Source of the DNA: Caryophanales bacterium
GTDB taxonomy: Bacteria; Bacillota; Bacilli; Exiguobacteriales; Exiguobacteriaceae
NCBI GenBank assembly: GCA_902362975.1
Contig: CABIYO010000054.1
Coordinates: 1 to 15,852 of the forward strand
Reading direction: 5' to 3'
Length of the DNA stretch: 15,852 bases
Under the pieces are notes generated by a model. The model had not been told where the DNA came from. It ran no database searches and saw nothing but the letters and a program-made list of their open reading frames with translations. Positions 8,445 through 14,724 of this stretch are shown here, one piece after another; position 1 is the first letter of the stretch; each line of letters begins with the position of its first letter. The position numbers and the translations under genes are program-made.

Positions 8445-8884
8445 TGGCTAGTGGCAAGACCCATACCAGAACGAATCTCGTGGCAACCGGAGCACTCGCG
8501 GTTGCCACGCCTTTTCTTGAGATCGATGTTCCATTCTCTTTGGTCATCGGTGCCATTGTCGGTACACTCTGGCTCTCCCCGGACCTCGATTTAAAATCAG
8601 ACGCCTATTATCGATGGGGACCACTCAAATTGATCTGGCTCCCTTACGTAAAGCTTATGCCGCACCGTTCGCTCTTCTCACACTTACCTGGTCTGAGTGA
8701 TGTGATTCGCATTGCGTATATCGGTTTCCCGTTCGTGCTGTTCTTACCCTTCACGGCATATGAAGAGGCAATCCGCTCATGGGTGGACATTCATGGCATG
8801 TCTTTCTTTTTAGGGCTCGTGTTTGCGACGACGCTGCATACGACGCTCGACTATACATCAACGTTCTTTAAGAAAGCGTTTTGA
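8444..8884 (+). CDS. DUF2227-type putative metal-binding membrane protein
   Basis: 146 residues with spaced candidate metal ligands: His7 (GKTHTRTN), Asp47 and Asp49 (SPDLDL), His74 and His80 (HRSLFSH), and His132 with Asp136 (HTTLD). Hydrophobic segments at about 12-45, 88-106 and 117-133 suggest a membrane-embedded fold. The layout fits DUF2227, a putative metal-binding group that I also associate with YdjM-type membrane metal-dependent hydrolases; no substrate is known to me. The ATG shares one base with the lexA stop (TAATG) and I see no Shine-Dalgarno site, so translation probably depends on ribosomes finishing lexA. Its mRNA should follow the lexA promoter and so be damage-inducible. 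A terminator follows directly. The family call comes from motif recognition. Confidence 0.8.
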   Translation: MASGKTHTRTNLVATGALAVATPFLEIDVPFSLVIGAIVGTLWLSPDLDLKSDAYYRWGPLKLIWLPYVKLMPHRSLFSHLPGLSDVIRIAYIGFPFVLFLPFTAYEEAIRSWVDIHGMSFFLGLVFATTLHTTLDYTSTFFKKAF

Positions 8885-8891
8885 ACAATTT

Positions 8892-8930
8892 AAAGGACCA
8901 CTTACCATTTTTCACGGAGGTGGTCCTTTT
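8892..8930 (+). terminator. Terminator of the lexA-DUF2227 transcript
   Basis: A 10-bp stem (8892-8901 with 8920-8929) encloses an 18-base loop and ends in a short T run. It lies 8 bases past the stop codon. The loop is long and the T run short, so strength may be moderate. Confidence 0.7.
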
Positions 8931-8951
8931 ACTCAAATGTTATAGTAAATG

Positions 8952-8992
8952 AAAAAGCACGGACAACCTACAGTGAAGGTCGTCCGTGCTTT
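8952..8992 (-). terminator. Terminator of glnA
   Basis: An 11-bp stem (8954-8964 with 8982-8992), extended inward by ACC/GGT after one mismatch, is followed on the minus strand by five T in total (complement of 8952-8956). It lies about 20 bases past the glnA stop. A few T on the plus side may let it work in both directions between the convergent units. Confidence 0.88.
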
Positions 8993-9011
8993 CTTTTGCA
9001 TATCTATCCTA

Positions 9012-10352
9012 TTAGTAGAGCGTCATATATTGATCGCGTTCCCACTCCGTTACTTGCACACGGAACATATCCCACTCGATTTCTTTCAATTCGAGGAAGT
9101 GTTCTCCGATATGCTCACCAAGTGAGTCCATTACGACTTTGTCCGCACGAAGGACTTCGAGTGCGTCAAAGAGTGTCGCTGGGAGATCGTCGATTCCGTT
9201 TGCTACACGCTCTGGTTTGTCCATCACGTAGATGTTGCTGTCGATCGGTTTTGGAGCATTCAAATCCTTTTCGATTCCGTCAAGACCTGAAGCCAAGAGG
9301 GCAGCAAGTGCAAGGTACGGGTTCGCTGCTGGGTCAACCGAACGCACTTCGATACGAGTCGAGAGACCACGCGCCGCTGGTACACGAACGAGTGGCGAAC
9401 GGTTACGTGCGCTCCATGCAACATAGCAAGGTGCTTCGTAGCCTGGTACGAGACGCTTGTATGAGTTGACAGTCGGATTACATACTGCCGTGAAGGCACG
9501 AGCGTGCTCCAAGATACCGGCTGTGAACGCGCGAGCTGTATCTGAAAGTTCCATGTCGCCGTTTGGATCGTAGAAGACGTTTGTGTCGCCTTTGAAGAGT
9601 GACATGTTCGCATGCATCCCTGAACCGTTTACCCCGAAGAGCGGTTTCGGCATGAATGTCGCGTGAAGACCATACTTCGCTGCGATCGTCTTAACGACGA
9701 GTTTGAACGTTTGGATGTTATCTGCCGTCGTGACAGCATCTGCGTATTTGAAATCGATTTCGTGTTGTCCTGGTGCTACTTCGTGGTGTGATGCTTCGAT
9801 TTCAAAGCCCATGTTTTCAAGTTCGATGACGATCTCTTTACGGCAATTCTCACCGAGGTCAACTGGTGCCAAGTCGAAGTATCCACCTTGGTCGTTGAGT
9901 TCAAGAGTCGGACGACCTGATGCGTCTTTTTTGAACAAGAAGAACTCTGGCTCTGGTCCAACGTTGAACGCTGTGAAACCAAGTTTTTGCATCTTCTCAA
10001 GGTTACGCTTGAGTGTACCGCGCGGGTCACCGCTGAATGGTGTACCGTCTGGGTTATAAATATCGCAAATTAAGCGAGCAACTTTTCCGCTGCCATCTGT
10101 CCACGGGAAGACAACCCACGTGTTGAGGTCTGGATACAAGTACATGTCTGATTCCTCGATGCGGACGAATCCTTCGATTGACGATCCGTCAAACATCATC
10201 TTGTTATCAAGTGCTTTGTCCAATTGGCTGATCGGCACCTCGACGTTTTTGATTGTTCCGAGGATGTCCGTGAATTGAAGACGAATAAAGCGTACGTCTT
10301 CCTCTTGTGCGATGCGTTTAATGTCTTCTTTTGTGAACGTTTTTCTGGCCAT
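9012..10352 (-). CDS. glnA: Glutamine synthetase, type I-alpha
   Basis: 446 residues, the length of Bacillus-type GSI-alpha, which forms cytoplasmic dodecamers making glutamine from glutamate, ammonia and ATP. Signatures are the N-terminal [44 protein letters not shown] (ATP/metal region), the flap region [14 protein letters not shown], and NRSPLVRVP. Arg64 in GFVRIEESD corresponds to the Arg that mediates glutamine feedback inhibition in B. subtilis GlnA (Arg62 there, recalled). No adenylylation-type insert is apparent, as expected for this class. The start ATG (10350-10352) follows GAGAGGGG. It is second in the glnR-glnA operon, 47 bases after glnR with no terminator between. Expression should follow the GlnR-controlled promoter upstream of glnR; feedback-inhibited GlnA activates GlnR in the known system. 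Confidence 0.98.
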   Translation of the reverse strand: MARKTFTKEDIKRIAQEEDVRFIRLQFTDILGTIKNVEVPISQLDKALDNKMMFDGSSIEGFVRIEESDMYLYPDLNTWVVFPWTDGSGKVARLICDIYNPDGTPFSGDPRGTLKRNLEKMQKLGFTAFNVGPEPEFFLFKKDASGRPTLELNDQGGYFDLAPVDLGENCRKEIVIELENMGFEIEASHHEVAPGQHEIDFKYADAVTTADNIQTFKLVVKTIAAKYGLHATFMPKPLFGVNGSGMHANMSLFKGDTNVFYDPNGDMELSDTARAFTAGILEHARAFTAVCNPTVNSYKRLVPGYEAPCYVAWSARNRSPLVRVPAARGLSTRIEVRSVDPAANPYLALAALLASGLDGIEKDLNAPKPIDSNIYVMDKPERVANGIDDLPATLFDALEVLRADKVVMDSLGEHIGEHFLELKEIEWDMFRVQVTEWERDQYMTLY

Positions 10353-10399
10353 GGTAAAATGTCCCCTCTCACATTGCGTAATGGTTGATGTGTGCCGCG

Positions 10400-10804
10400 T
10401 TAACGATAGAAACGTGAAAGCTCACCTTGAATGAGCGACGTCTTATTGAAACGACCGGCTTCTTGAAGCTGTGTTTTTAACAAATGATGTAACTCTTTTT
10501 CCGAAACCTTCGGTGCTTCACTGACCGGTGCAGCCGGAGCAGATGCTTCCGCTTCTTTTTCACCTTCTTGCTCTAACATGTGGCGAATCGCCGCCAAGTT
10601 AAAGCCTTGATCAATGTAATCCTTGATTGCGAGTAGACGTTCGACATCATTAAAGGAATAAAGTCGTCGTTTCGTTTCCGTCCGACTAGGCGAAATCAGA
10701 CCCTGTTCTTCGTAATACCGAATCTGTCTACCTGTCAGTTGCGTCAAATCTTGGACGATTCCAATCGGAAACAACGGGTTGGAGCGACGAAATTGATCGG
10801 CCAT
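10400..10804 (-). CDS. glnR: GlnR, MerR-family nitrogen repressor
   Basis: 134 residues. An N-terminal MerR-type winged helix (about 13-80; [28 protein letters not shown], then the [12 protein letters not shown] wing) is followed by an Ala/Pro/Glu-rich linker (about 81-104). The C-terminal segment ending [16 protein letters not shown] fits the autoinhibitory tail that feedback-inhibited glutamine synthetase relieves in B. subtilis. The length is usual for GlnR; the tail and the glnA linkage favour GlnR over TnrA. The ATG (10802-10804) follows GGAGG. It is first in the operon, directly preceded by two GlnR-type operators, implying autorepression under nitrogen excess. Confidence 0.96.
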   Translation of the reverse strand: MADQFRRSNPLFPIGIVQDLTQLTGRQIRYYEEQGLISPSRTETKRRLYSFNDVERLLAIKDYIDQGFNLAAIRHMLEQEGEKEAEASAPAAPVSEAPKVSEKELHHLLKTQLQEAGRFNKTSLIQGELSRFYR

Positions 10805-10823
10805 CCTTACCCCTCCTTTTCTG

Positions 10824-10838
10824 TCTCACAATGTGAGA
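10824..10838. repeat. Perfect inverted repeat TCTCACA-A-TGTGAGA over the glnR start site
   Basis: Seven-base arms flank a single central base. It touches the -10 of the glnRA promoter and covers the expected start point. It does not fit the GlnR TGTNA-N7-TNACA spacing. It could be an additional operator or a small hairpin at the mRNA 5' end. Confidence 0.55.
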
Positions 10839-10864
10839 ATAATATATGTCAATAATCCTGTCAA
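10836..10864 (-). promoter_or_regulatory. glnRA promoter
   Basis: On the minus strand a consensus -35 TTGACA (10859-10864) and a -10 TATTCT (10836-10841) are 17 bases apart. Operator o2 covers the -35. The predicted start near 10829 gives a leader of about 25 bases. Confidence 0.8.
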
Positions 10865-10885
10865 TAGATGTTAAGAAAGTTAACA
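10847..10885 (-). promoter_or_regulatory. Two GlnR/TnrA operators upstream of glnR
   Basis: The consensus is TGTNA-N7-TNACA. On the minus strand the distal site TGTTAACTTTCTTAACA (10869-10885) is a perfect match. The proximal site TGACAGGATTATTGACA (10847-10863) has one mismatch in the first half-site and overlaps the -35. Centres are 22 bp apart, two helical turns, matching the paired o1/o2 arrangement known for B. subtilis glnRA. Binding should block RNA polymerase. Confidence 0.88.
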
Positions 10886-10896
10886 TGACAGATTAG

Positions 10897-12195
10897 TTAC
10901 AAATGTGTCGGCTGATTTTGCTCATTGAATTCGACCAATCCTTTACCGTGTAATTGGCTCAACGCCAACATGAGCGCGACTTTTACGTGAGCATACGTCA
11001 GACCACCTTGAACGTACGCCGTGTACGGTGCCCGAAGCGGACCATCGGCAGACAGCTCGATGGAAGAACCCTGAATGAACGTCCCAGCTGCCATGATGAC
11101 GTCATCTTCATAACCCGGCATATAGGCCGGCACCGGTAACGCATGGGCATTAACCGGCGATGCCATTTGGATGCTCTGACAAAACGCGATCATCTTGTCG
11201 CGGTCACGGAACGTCACCGACTGAATCAAGTCGGTTCGTGGGGTCGTATAGTGGGGATCTGTCTCGAATCCGATCAAGGACAATAGACTTGCCGTCAAAT
11301 GGGCCCCTTTTAATGCCTGTGCGACTGTATGAGGTGCCATATAGAAGCCTTGATACATCTCTTGAAGCGAGTAGAGTGATGGTCCGGCTTCGCTTCCGAT
11401 ACCTGGGGTCGTCATACGGAACGAACACCGTTCAATTAACTCTTTCTTACCAGCGATATAACCGCCCGTCTTCGCCAATCCACCGCCTGGGTTTTTGATG
11501 AGGGAACCAGCCATCAAGTCAGCCCCGACGTGCGTCGGTTCGATCGTCTCGACAAACTCACCATAACAATTGTCCACGAACACATACACATGCGGATGTT
11601 CCGCTTTAATCCGTTCGATGGCCACTTTGATTTCATCGACTGGAATACTGCGGCGATTCGCATACCCTTTCGATCGCTGAATCCCAACGAGTTTCGTCTC
11701 AGGACGAATCCGCTCGAGGACGCGGTCGATGTCGATCTCACGTTCCTCTTTTAATTCGACAGTATCGTAATGGACACCGAGTTCTTTTAACGAACCGCGA
11801 CCATCGCCACGGATGCCGACAATCTCCTCAAGCGTGTCATAAGGCTTCCCAGTGATATAGAGTAGCTCATCACCTGGTAGAAGGACACCAAACAAGGCAA
11901 TCCCGATTGCATGGGTACCGGATATAATTTGTGGTCGGCATAGCGCGAGCTCGGCTCCAAACACATCCGCATAAATCGACTCGAGCGTGTCTCGACCGAT
12001 ATCGTCATATCCATATCCCGTCGTCGGATTAAAATGAAAATCCGACACTTTATGCTTTTTAAACGATTCTAGGACGCGATACTGGTTGAATTCGGCCGTC
12101 TCGTCAATCTTTTCGAAAAGCGGTTTGACCCGTGCCTCCGCTTTTTTTACGAACGGCGCGAGCGCATCATAATGTTCAATCTTTTCTTGCCACAT
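10897..12195 (-). CDS. ynbB: PLP-dependent YnbB protein (aluminum-resistance/methionine gamma-lyase-like family)
   Basis: 432 residues with the type I aminotransferase fold of Cys/Met-metabolism PLP enzymes. The probable PLP lysine is Lys234 in SLIKNPGGGLAKTGGY. Asp208 in VFVDNCYGEF fits the residue contacting the pyridine nitrogen, and GYGYDDIGRDTLE (about 60-72) and SGTHAIGIALFG are cofactor-domain motifs. The family (Alum_res, YnbB) is named from an old aluminum-tolerance clone and often labelled methionine gamma-lyase; its true reaction is uncertain. It starts two bases after the hflX stop, and GAGGTG inside the last hflX codons serves as its Shine-Dalgarno site, so the genes are coupled. 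The hflX-ynbB-glnR-glnA order is as in B. subtilis. No terminator precedes glnR, so readthrough into glnRA is possible. Confidence 0.92.
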   Translation of the reverse strand: MWQEKIEHYDALAPFVKKAEARVKPLFEKIDETAEFNQYRVLESFKKHKVSDFHFNPTTGYGYDDIGRDTLESIYADVFGAELALCRPQIISGTHAIGIALFGVLLPGDELLYITGKPYDTLEEIVGIRGDGRGSLKELGVHYDTVELKEEREIDIDRVLERIRPETKLVGIQRSKGYANRRSIPVDEIKVAIERIKAEHPHVYVFVDNCYGEFVETIEPTHVGADLMAGSLIKNPGGGLAKTGGYIAGKKELIERCSFRMTTPGIGSEAGPSLYSLQEMYQGFYMAPHTVAQALKGAHLTASLLSLIGFETDPHYTTPRTDLIQSVTFRDRDKMIAFCQSIQMASPVNAHALPVPAYMPGYEDDVIMAAGTFIQGSSIELSADGPLRAPYTAYVQGGLTYAHVKVALMLALSQLHGKGLVEFNEQNQPTHL

Positions 12196-12197
12196 AC

Positions 12198-13445
12198 TTA
12201 CACCTCAAATTGTTTTAGCGTCGCATATAGACGCGTGTCTTCTCTCATATAACCGACTAATTCGACAGAACCGTCATCTAAAAAGCTCTCTTCAAGACGA
12301 TACATCGCCTCTTTGGCCGGGTGGTAGTGTTCAAACGCCGTCACTGGGAGGATGACATGGACTTTTGTCAAAATGTCCGCAATCTTATCCTCGAGAGCAC
12401 CTGTCAACGTCACGATATCTTCCGAGGCGATTGCCGAGATCAACAACGGTCCGCCGACGAAGTCTTCCGTGAGACGGTCTTTCTTATTATATACCTCGAG
12501 CTGAGGCACCTCACTCGCACCGAGTTCCTCTAATACCGCATTCGTCGTATCGATTTGATTCAGATAATGTGGGTTCGATGCATCGATGACATGGAGGATC
12601 AAGTCGGCACCGACAACTTCTTCTAATGTCGAACGAAACGCGGCAACGAGTTTCGTCGGCAAGTCACGGATGAATCCGACCGTATCTGTGATCAGTACTT
12701 TCCCACCTCGCGGAAGTTCGAGCTCGCGCGTCAACGGGTCGAGCGTCGCAAACAATTCATCCTGCTCGTACGTGTCGGCATCGGTCAATCGGTTAAAGAT
12801 TGTCGACTTCCCAGCATTCGTATACCCGACGAGCGCGACTTGGAATACCCTGTTTTCTTTTCGGCGTTCTCGGTAACGTCCACGGTGTGCGACTGTCCCC
12901 TCGAGCTGTTTCGTGATTTCATCGATGCGGCGCTTGATGTGACGACGATCCGATTCAAGTTTCGTCTCACCAGGACCACGCGTCCCGATTCCACCACCGA
13001 GTCGCGAAAGCTGTGTGCCTTGACCGATGAGACGCGGCAGCAAATAGTTCATCTGCGCGAGTTCGACCTGCAATTTCCCTTCGCGCGATTGCGCACGGCT
13101 CGCAAAGATGTCCAAGATGAGCTGGGTGCGGTCAATCAACTTCATCTCATCTGGGTCGTTCAAGGCGATGCGAATGTTTTTCGACTGTGCCGGTGTCAAT
13201 TCGGCGTTGAAAATCAATAAGTCCGGCTCGAACTGTTCGACGAGCATCGCGAGTTCCTCGATTTTCCCTTTCCCGATAAAGGTACGACGGTCGATTTGTT
13301 GACGCTTTTGGTCGAGTCTCGCAACGACTTCTCCTTGCGCCGTGTCCACGAGTTCGACGAGCTCGCCCATCGATTGTTCATATGTCCAATCATCGGTGTC
13401 AGGCAACTGACAACCGACGATGACAACTTTTTCACGTTCTATCAT
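12198..13445 (-). CDS. hflX: HflX, ribosome-associated GTPase
   Basis: 415 residues from the chosen start. The N-terminal HflX domain (RTFIGKGKIEELA; GTRGPGETKLESDRR) is followed by a G domain with P-loop GYTNAGKST (about 207-215), DTVGFIRDLP (254 on), NKKD (320-323) and SAIAS (about 337). HflX binds the 50S subunit, splits stalled 70S ribosomes and is linked to heat and antibiotic stress in other bacteria. Start: the frame opens at GTG 13487, but ATG 13443-13445 has GAGGG 5 bases upstream and leads straight into MIEREKVVIVGCQL; ATG 13455-13457 is a second choice. The likely -10 at 13478-13483 places the transcript start after the GTG. The gene is first in the hflX-ynbB transcript and divergent from the tyrosine recombinase. 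Confidence 0.95.
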   Translation of the reverse strand: MIEREKVVIVGCQLPDTDDWTYEQSMGELVELVDTAQGEVVARLDQKRQQIDRRTFIGKGKIEELAMLVEQFEPDLLIFNAELTPAQSKNIRIALNDPDEMKLIDRTQLILDIFASRAQSREGKLQVELAQMNYLLPRLIGQGTQLSRLGGGIGTRGPGETKLESDRRHIKRRIDEITKQLEGTVAHRGRYRERRKENRVFQVALVGYTNAGKSTIFNRLTDADTYEQDELFATLDPLTRELELPRGGKVLITDTVGFIRDLPTKLVAAFRSTLEEVVGADLILHVIDASNPHYLNQIDTTNAVLEELGASEVPQLEVYNKKDRLTEDFVGGPLLISAIASEDIVTLTGALEDKIADILTKVHVILPVTAFEHYHPAKEAMYRLEESFLDDGSVELVGYMREDTRLYATLKQFEV

Positions 13446-13477
13446 GTAATCCCTCATTCCATAAAGTCTCACCTTCC

Positions 13478-13486
13478 ATCTTACCA
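13478..13486 (-). promoter_or_regulatory. Candidate extended -10 promoter of hflX
   Basis: TGGTAAGAT on the minus strand is a TGN extended -10 with five of six consensus bases in TAAGAT (13478-13483). The -35 position (GTTCTC, 13501-13506) is poor and falls inside the LexA-like box. The leader to the chosen ATG would be about 26 bases. Confidence 0.5.
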
Positions 13487-13501
13487 CGAATCAGCGTATA
13501 G

Positions 13502-13515
13502 AGAACGTCCGTTTG
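13502..13515. promoter_or_regulatory. Possible LexA box between hflX and the recombinase
   Basis: AGAACGTCCGTTTG has the GAAC-N4-GTT core. Its outer bases each occur in one of the four boxes at lexA (AGAAC as in 7658-7671; GTTTG as in 7725-7738). It ends 3 bases before the recombinase -10 and overlaps the weak -35 of hflX. The central CC departs from the usual RNRY centre, so binding may be weak or absent. Confidence 0.4.
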
Positions 13516-13524
13516 TGGTAGGAT
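13516..13524 (+). promoter_or_regulatory. Candidate extended -10 promoter of the tyrosine recombinase
   Basis: TGGTAGGAT is a TGN extended -10 (hexamer 13519-13524), 22 bases before the ATG. No good -35 is visible. The expected start near 13530 would leave a very short leader that still includes the AAGGAGG Shine-Dalgarno site. Confidence 0.45.
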
Positions 13525-13546
13525 AAAGGAAGAAGGAGGCTCGACC

Positions 13547-14551
13547 ATGACGAAACGAAGAAAAGACTACCCGCTCCCGGAATTTATTGAAACGTACCTC
13601 TATCATCTCGGCGCCAGCGGTCGTCAACCCTCGACGCTTAAGCGATATCGCTACGACTTGATCGACGTGCATAAATACTTTCACGACCACAATGTCGAAC
13701 TGAACGAACCGACAGACTGGTTAGACGTTCCGCTCGAATCGTGGAAGACATTCGTGAATGACTTCTTAATTGAAGAGAAGCACTATCAACAGGCGACCGT
13801 CGCAAGAATCGTCACGGTCATCAATAGCCTGACCCAATTTTTAAATCCGCTTCGTAAAAAGATGCTTGCCTATTCCCAACCGGCACATACGTTGACAGTC
13901 GACCAAGTCGCACTCAAATCTGAATTCGACCGACTCGTTCAAACGATTCGTTCGACGAGAGGACTGAGTGAGAACCAGTTGCAAGCCCATCCATATCTCG
14001 TCAATCGGAACGAACTGATTGTGACGCTTTTCTATAAATATGGATTGCGTGTCCATCACATCATTCGTTTGCGAATGAGCGACTTGCATCTGGCCGATCA
14101 CACCTTCGACGTGTATGATCGTCTCGGAAACCGGTTCACGTTGAAGCTGTCGCAGGAAGATCAATCGTTGCTCATGAATTACCTGGCTGATATCCCGACC
14201 CCGGTACGACCACGCTGGTACTCCGAAGACCCGGTCTTCGTCTCATTCGATTTTGCCCGGATGACGTTCCGCTGGGTGTATGCGAAGAATCAACCGAAGC
14301 AACTGACAATCGTCATGATCACAAAAATGATGCGGCAGTTGAACGAACGAAGTGGACTCGCGCGCTCCGTCACTCCATCGATGCTTCGAAACGCCCACGT
14401 GTTGAAGACATATGCGGGCGATCTGACACCATCCGAGCGGATGAATGTCACCTGTATGCATAAGGAATCTTCCCTCCGCCGGTATGAACAGGCGTATGAA
14501 GAATTTGGAACTGAACTGTTCGAGTCAGATGAAAGACCCGCCCTCTCATGA
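13547..14551 (+). CDS. Diverged tyrosine recombinase (phage-integrase family)
   Basis: 334 residues. An N-terminal SAM-like core-binding domain (about 8-105; SGRQPSTLKRYRYDLIDVHKYF) precedes a catalytic domain (about 145-320). Aligned by eye: Arg168 in YKYGLRVHHIIRLRMSDL (box I Arg), Lys200 in RFTLKLS (beta-hairpin Lys), Arg281 in PSMLRNAH, His305 in MHKESS and Tyr313 in RRYEQ as nucleophile. The His that normally begins HxLR in box II is Ser278. A strong AAGGAGG lies 7 bases before the ATG. The gene stands alone, divergent from hflX, with no phage genes or visible att repeats near it, so it reads as a resident chromosomal recombinase rather than a prophage integrase. It is not an obvious XerC or XerD. 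Activity is uncertain because of the His replacement. Confidence 0.8.
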   Translation: MTKRRKDYPLPEFIETYLYHLGASGRQPSTLKRYRYDLIDVHKYFHDHNVELNEPTDWLDVPLESWKTFVNDFLIEEKHYQQATVARIVTVINSLTQFLNPLRKKMLAYSQPAHTLTVDQVALKSEFDRLVQTIRSTRGLSENQLQAHPYLVNRNELIVTLFYKYGLRVHHIIRLRMSDLHLADHTFDVYDRLGNRFTLKLSQEDQSLLMNYLADIPTPVRPRWYSEDPVFVSFDFARMTFRWVYAKNQPKQLTIVMITKMMRQLNERSGLARSVTPSMLRNAHVLKTYAGDLTPSERMNVTCMHKESSLRRYEQAYEEFGTELFESDERPALS

Positions 14552-14563
14552 AGGGTGGGTCTT
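14533..14563 (+). terminator. Hairpin overlapping the recombinase stop codon
   Basis: Arms 14533-14544 and 14552-14563 form a 12-bp GC-rich stem with one G-T pair and a 7-base loop that contains the TGA stop. No T run follows on either side, so termination is plausible but may be weak. Confidence 0.5.
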
Positions 14564-14632
14564 GGTCTGTACGATTTCAGGTTATCCAATGGTACGAAGA
14601 CAACTTGATCCTTACCATCTATAGTCAATCGA

Positions 14633-14650
14633 TTGTATTTTGCAATACAA
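14633..14650. repeat. Small hairpin at the insertion-sequence boundary
   Basis: TTGTATT (14633-14639) and AATACAA (14644-14650) pair around TTGC, 4 bases outside the proposed element end. The 91 bases from 14564 to 14654 hold no gene I can support. ISL3-like elements may favour AT-rich or hairpin targets, but that link is inference. Confidence 0.45.
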
Positions 14651-14683
14651 ATGTGGTTCTTACGCAATGTTGGTGAACGATGA

Positions 14684-14718
14684 TGAGCAATCGCCCGAAG
14701 GTGGGCGCTCATTTTTTT
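14684..14718 (+). terminator. Inward-facing terminator at the insertion-sequence end
   Basis: CGCCC (14692-14696) pairs with GGGCG (14703-14707) around GAAGGT. TGAG/CTCA extends the stem past a 4-base bulge, and seven T follow (14712-14718). It reads from outside into the element, so it would stop host transcripts, such as one escaping the recombinase gene, from running antisense through the transposase. Confidence 0.65.
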
Positions 14719-14724
14719 GGAATA

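Noticed and set aside
8996..9469. Plus-strand open frame antisense to glnA (157 residues)
   Set aside because: It lies almost wholly antisense to glnA. The product is Arg/His/Ser/Leu-rich without motifs, as expected for a shadow of a conserved GC-richer gene.
13446..13487. GTG at 13485-13487 as hflX start
   Set aside because: It overlaps the extended -10, lacks a Shine-Dalgarno site and adds 14 residues (MVRWKVRLYGMRDY) not typical of HflX.
13547..14551. Prophage or integrative element anchored by the tyrosine recombinase
   Set aside because: No phage, conjugation or cargo genes adjoin it; neighbours are conserved housekeeping genes, no tRNA is present, and I see no att-like direct repeats.
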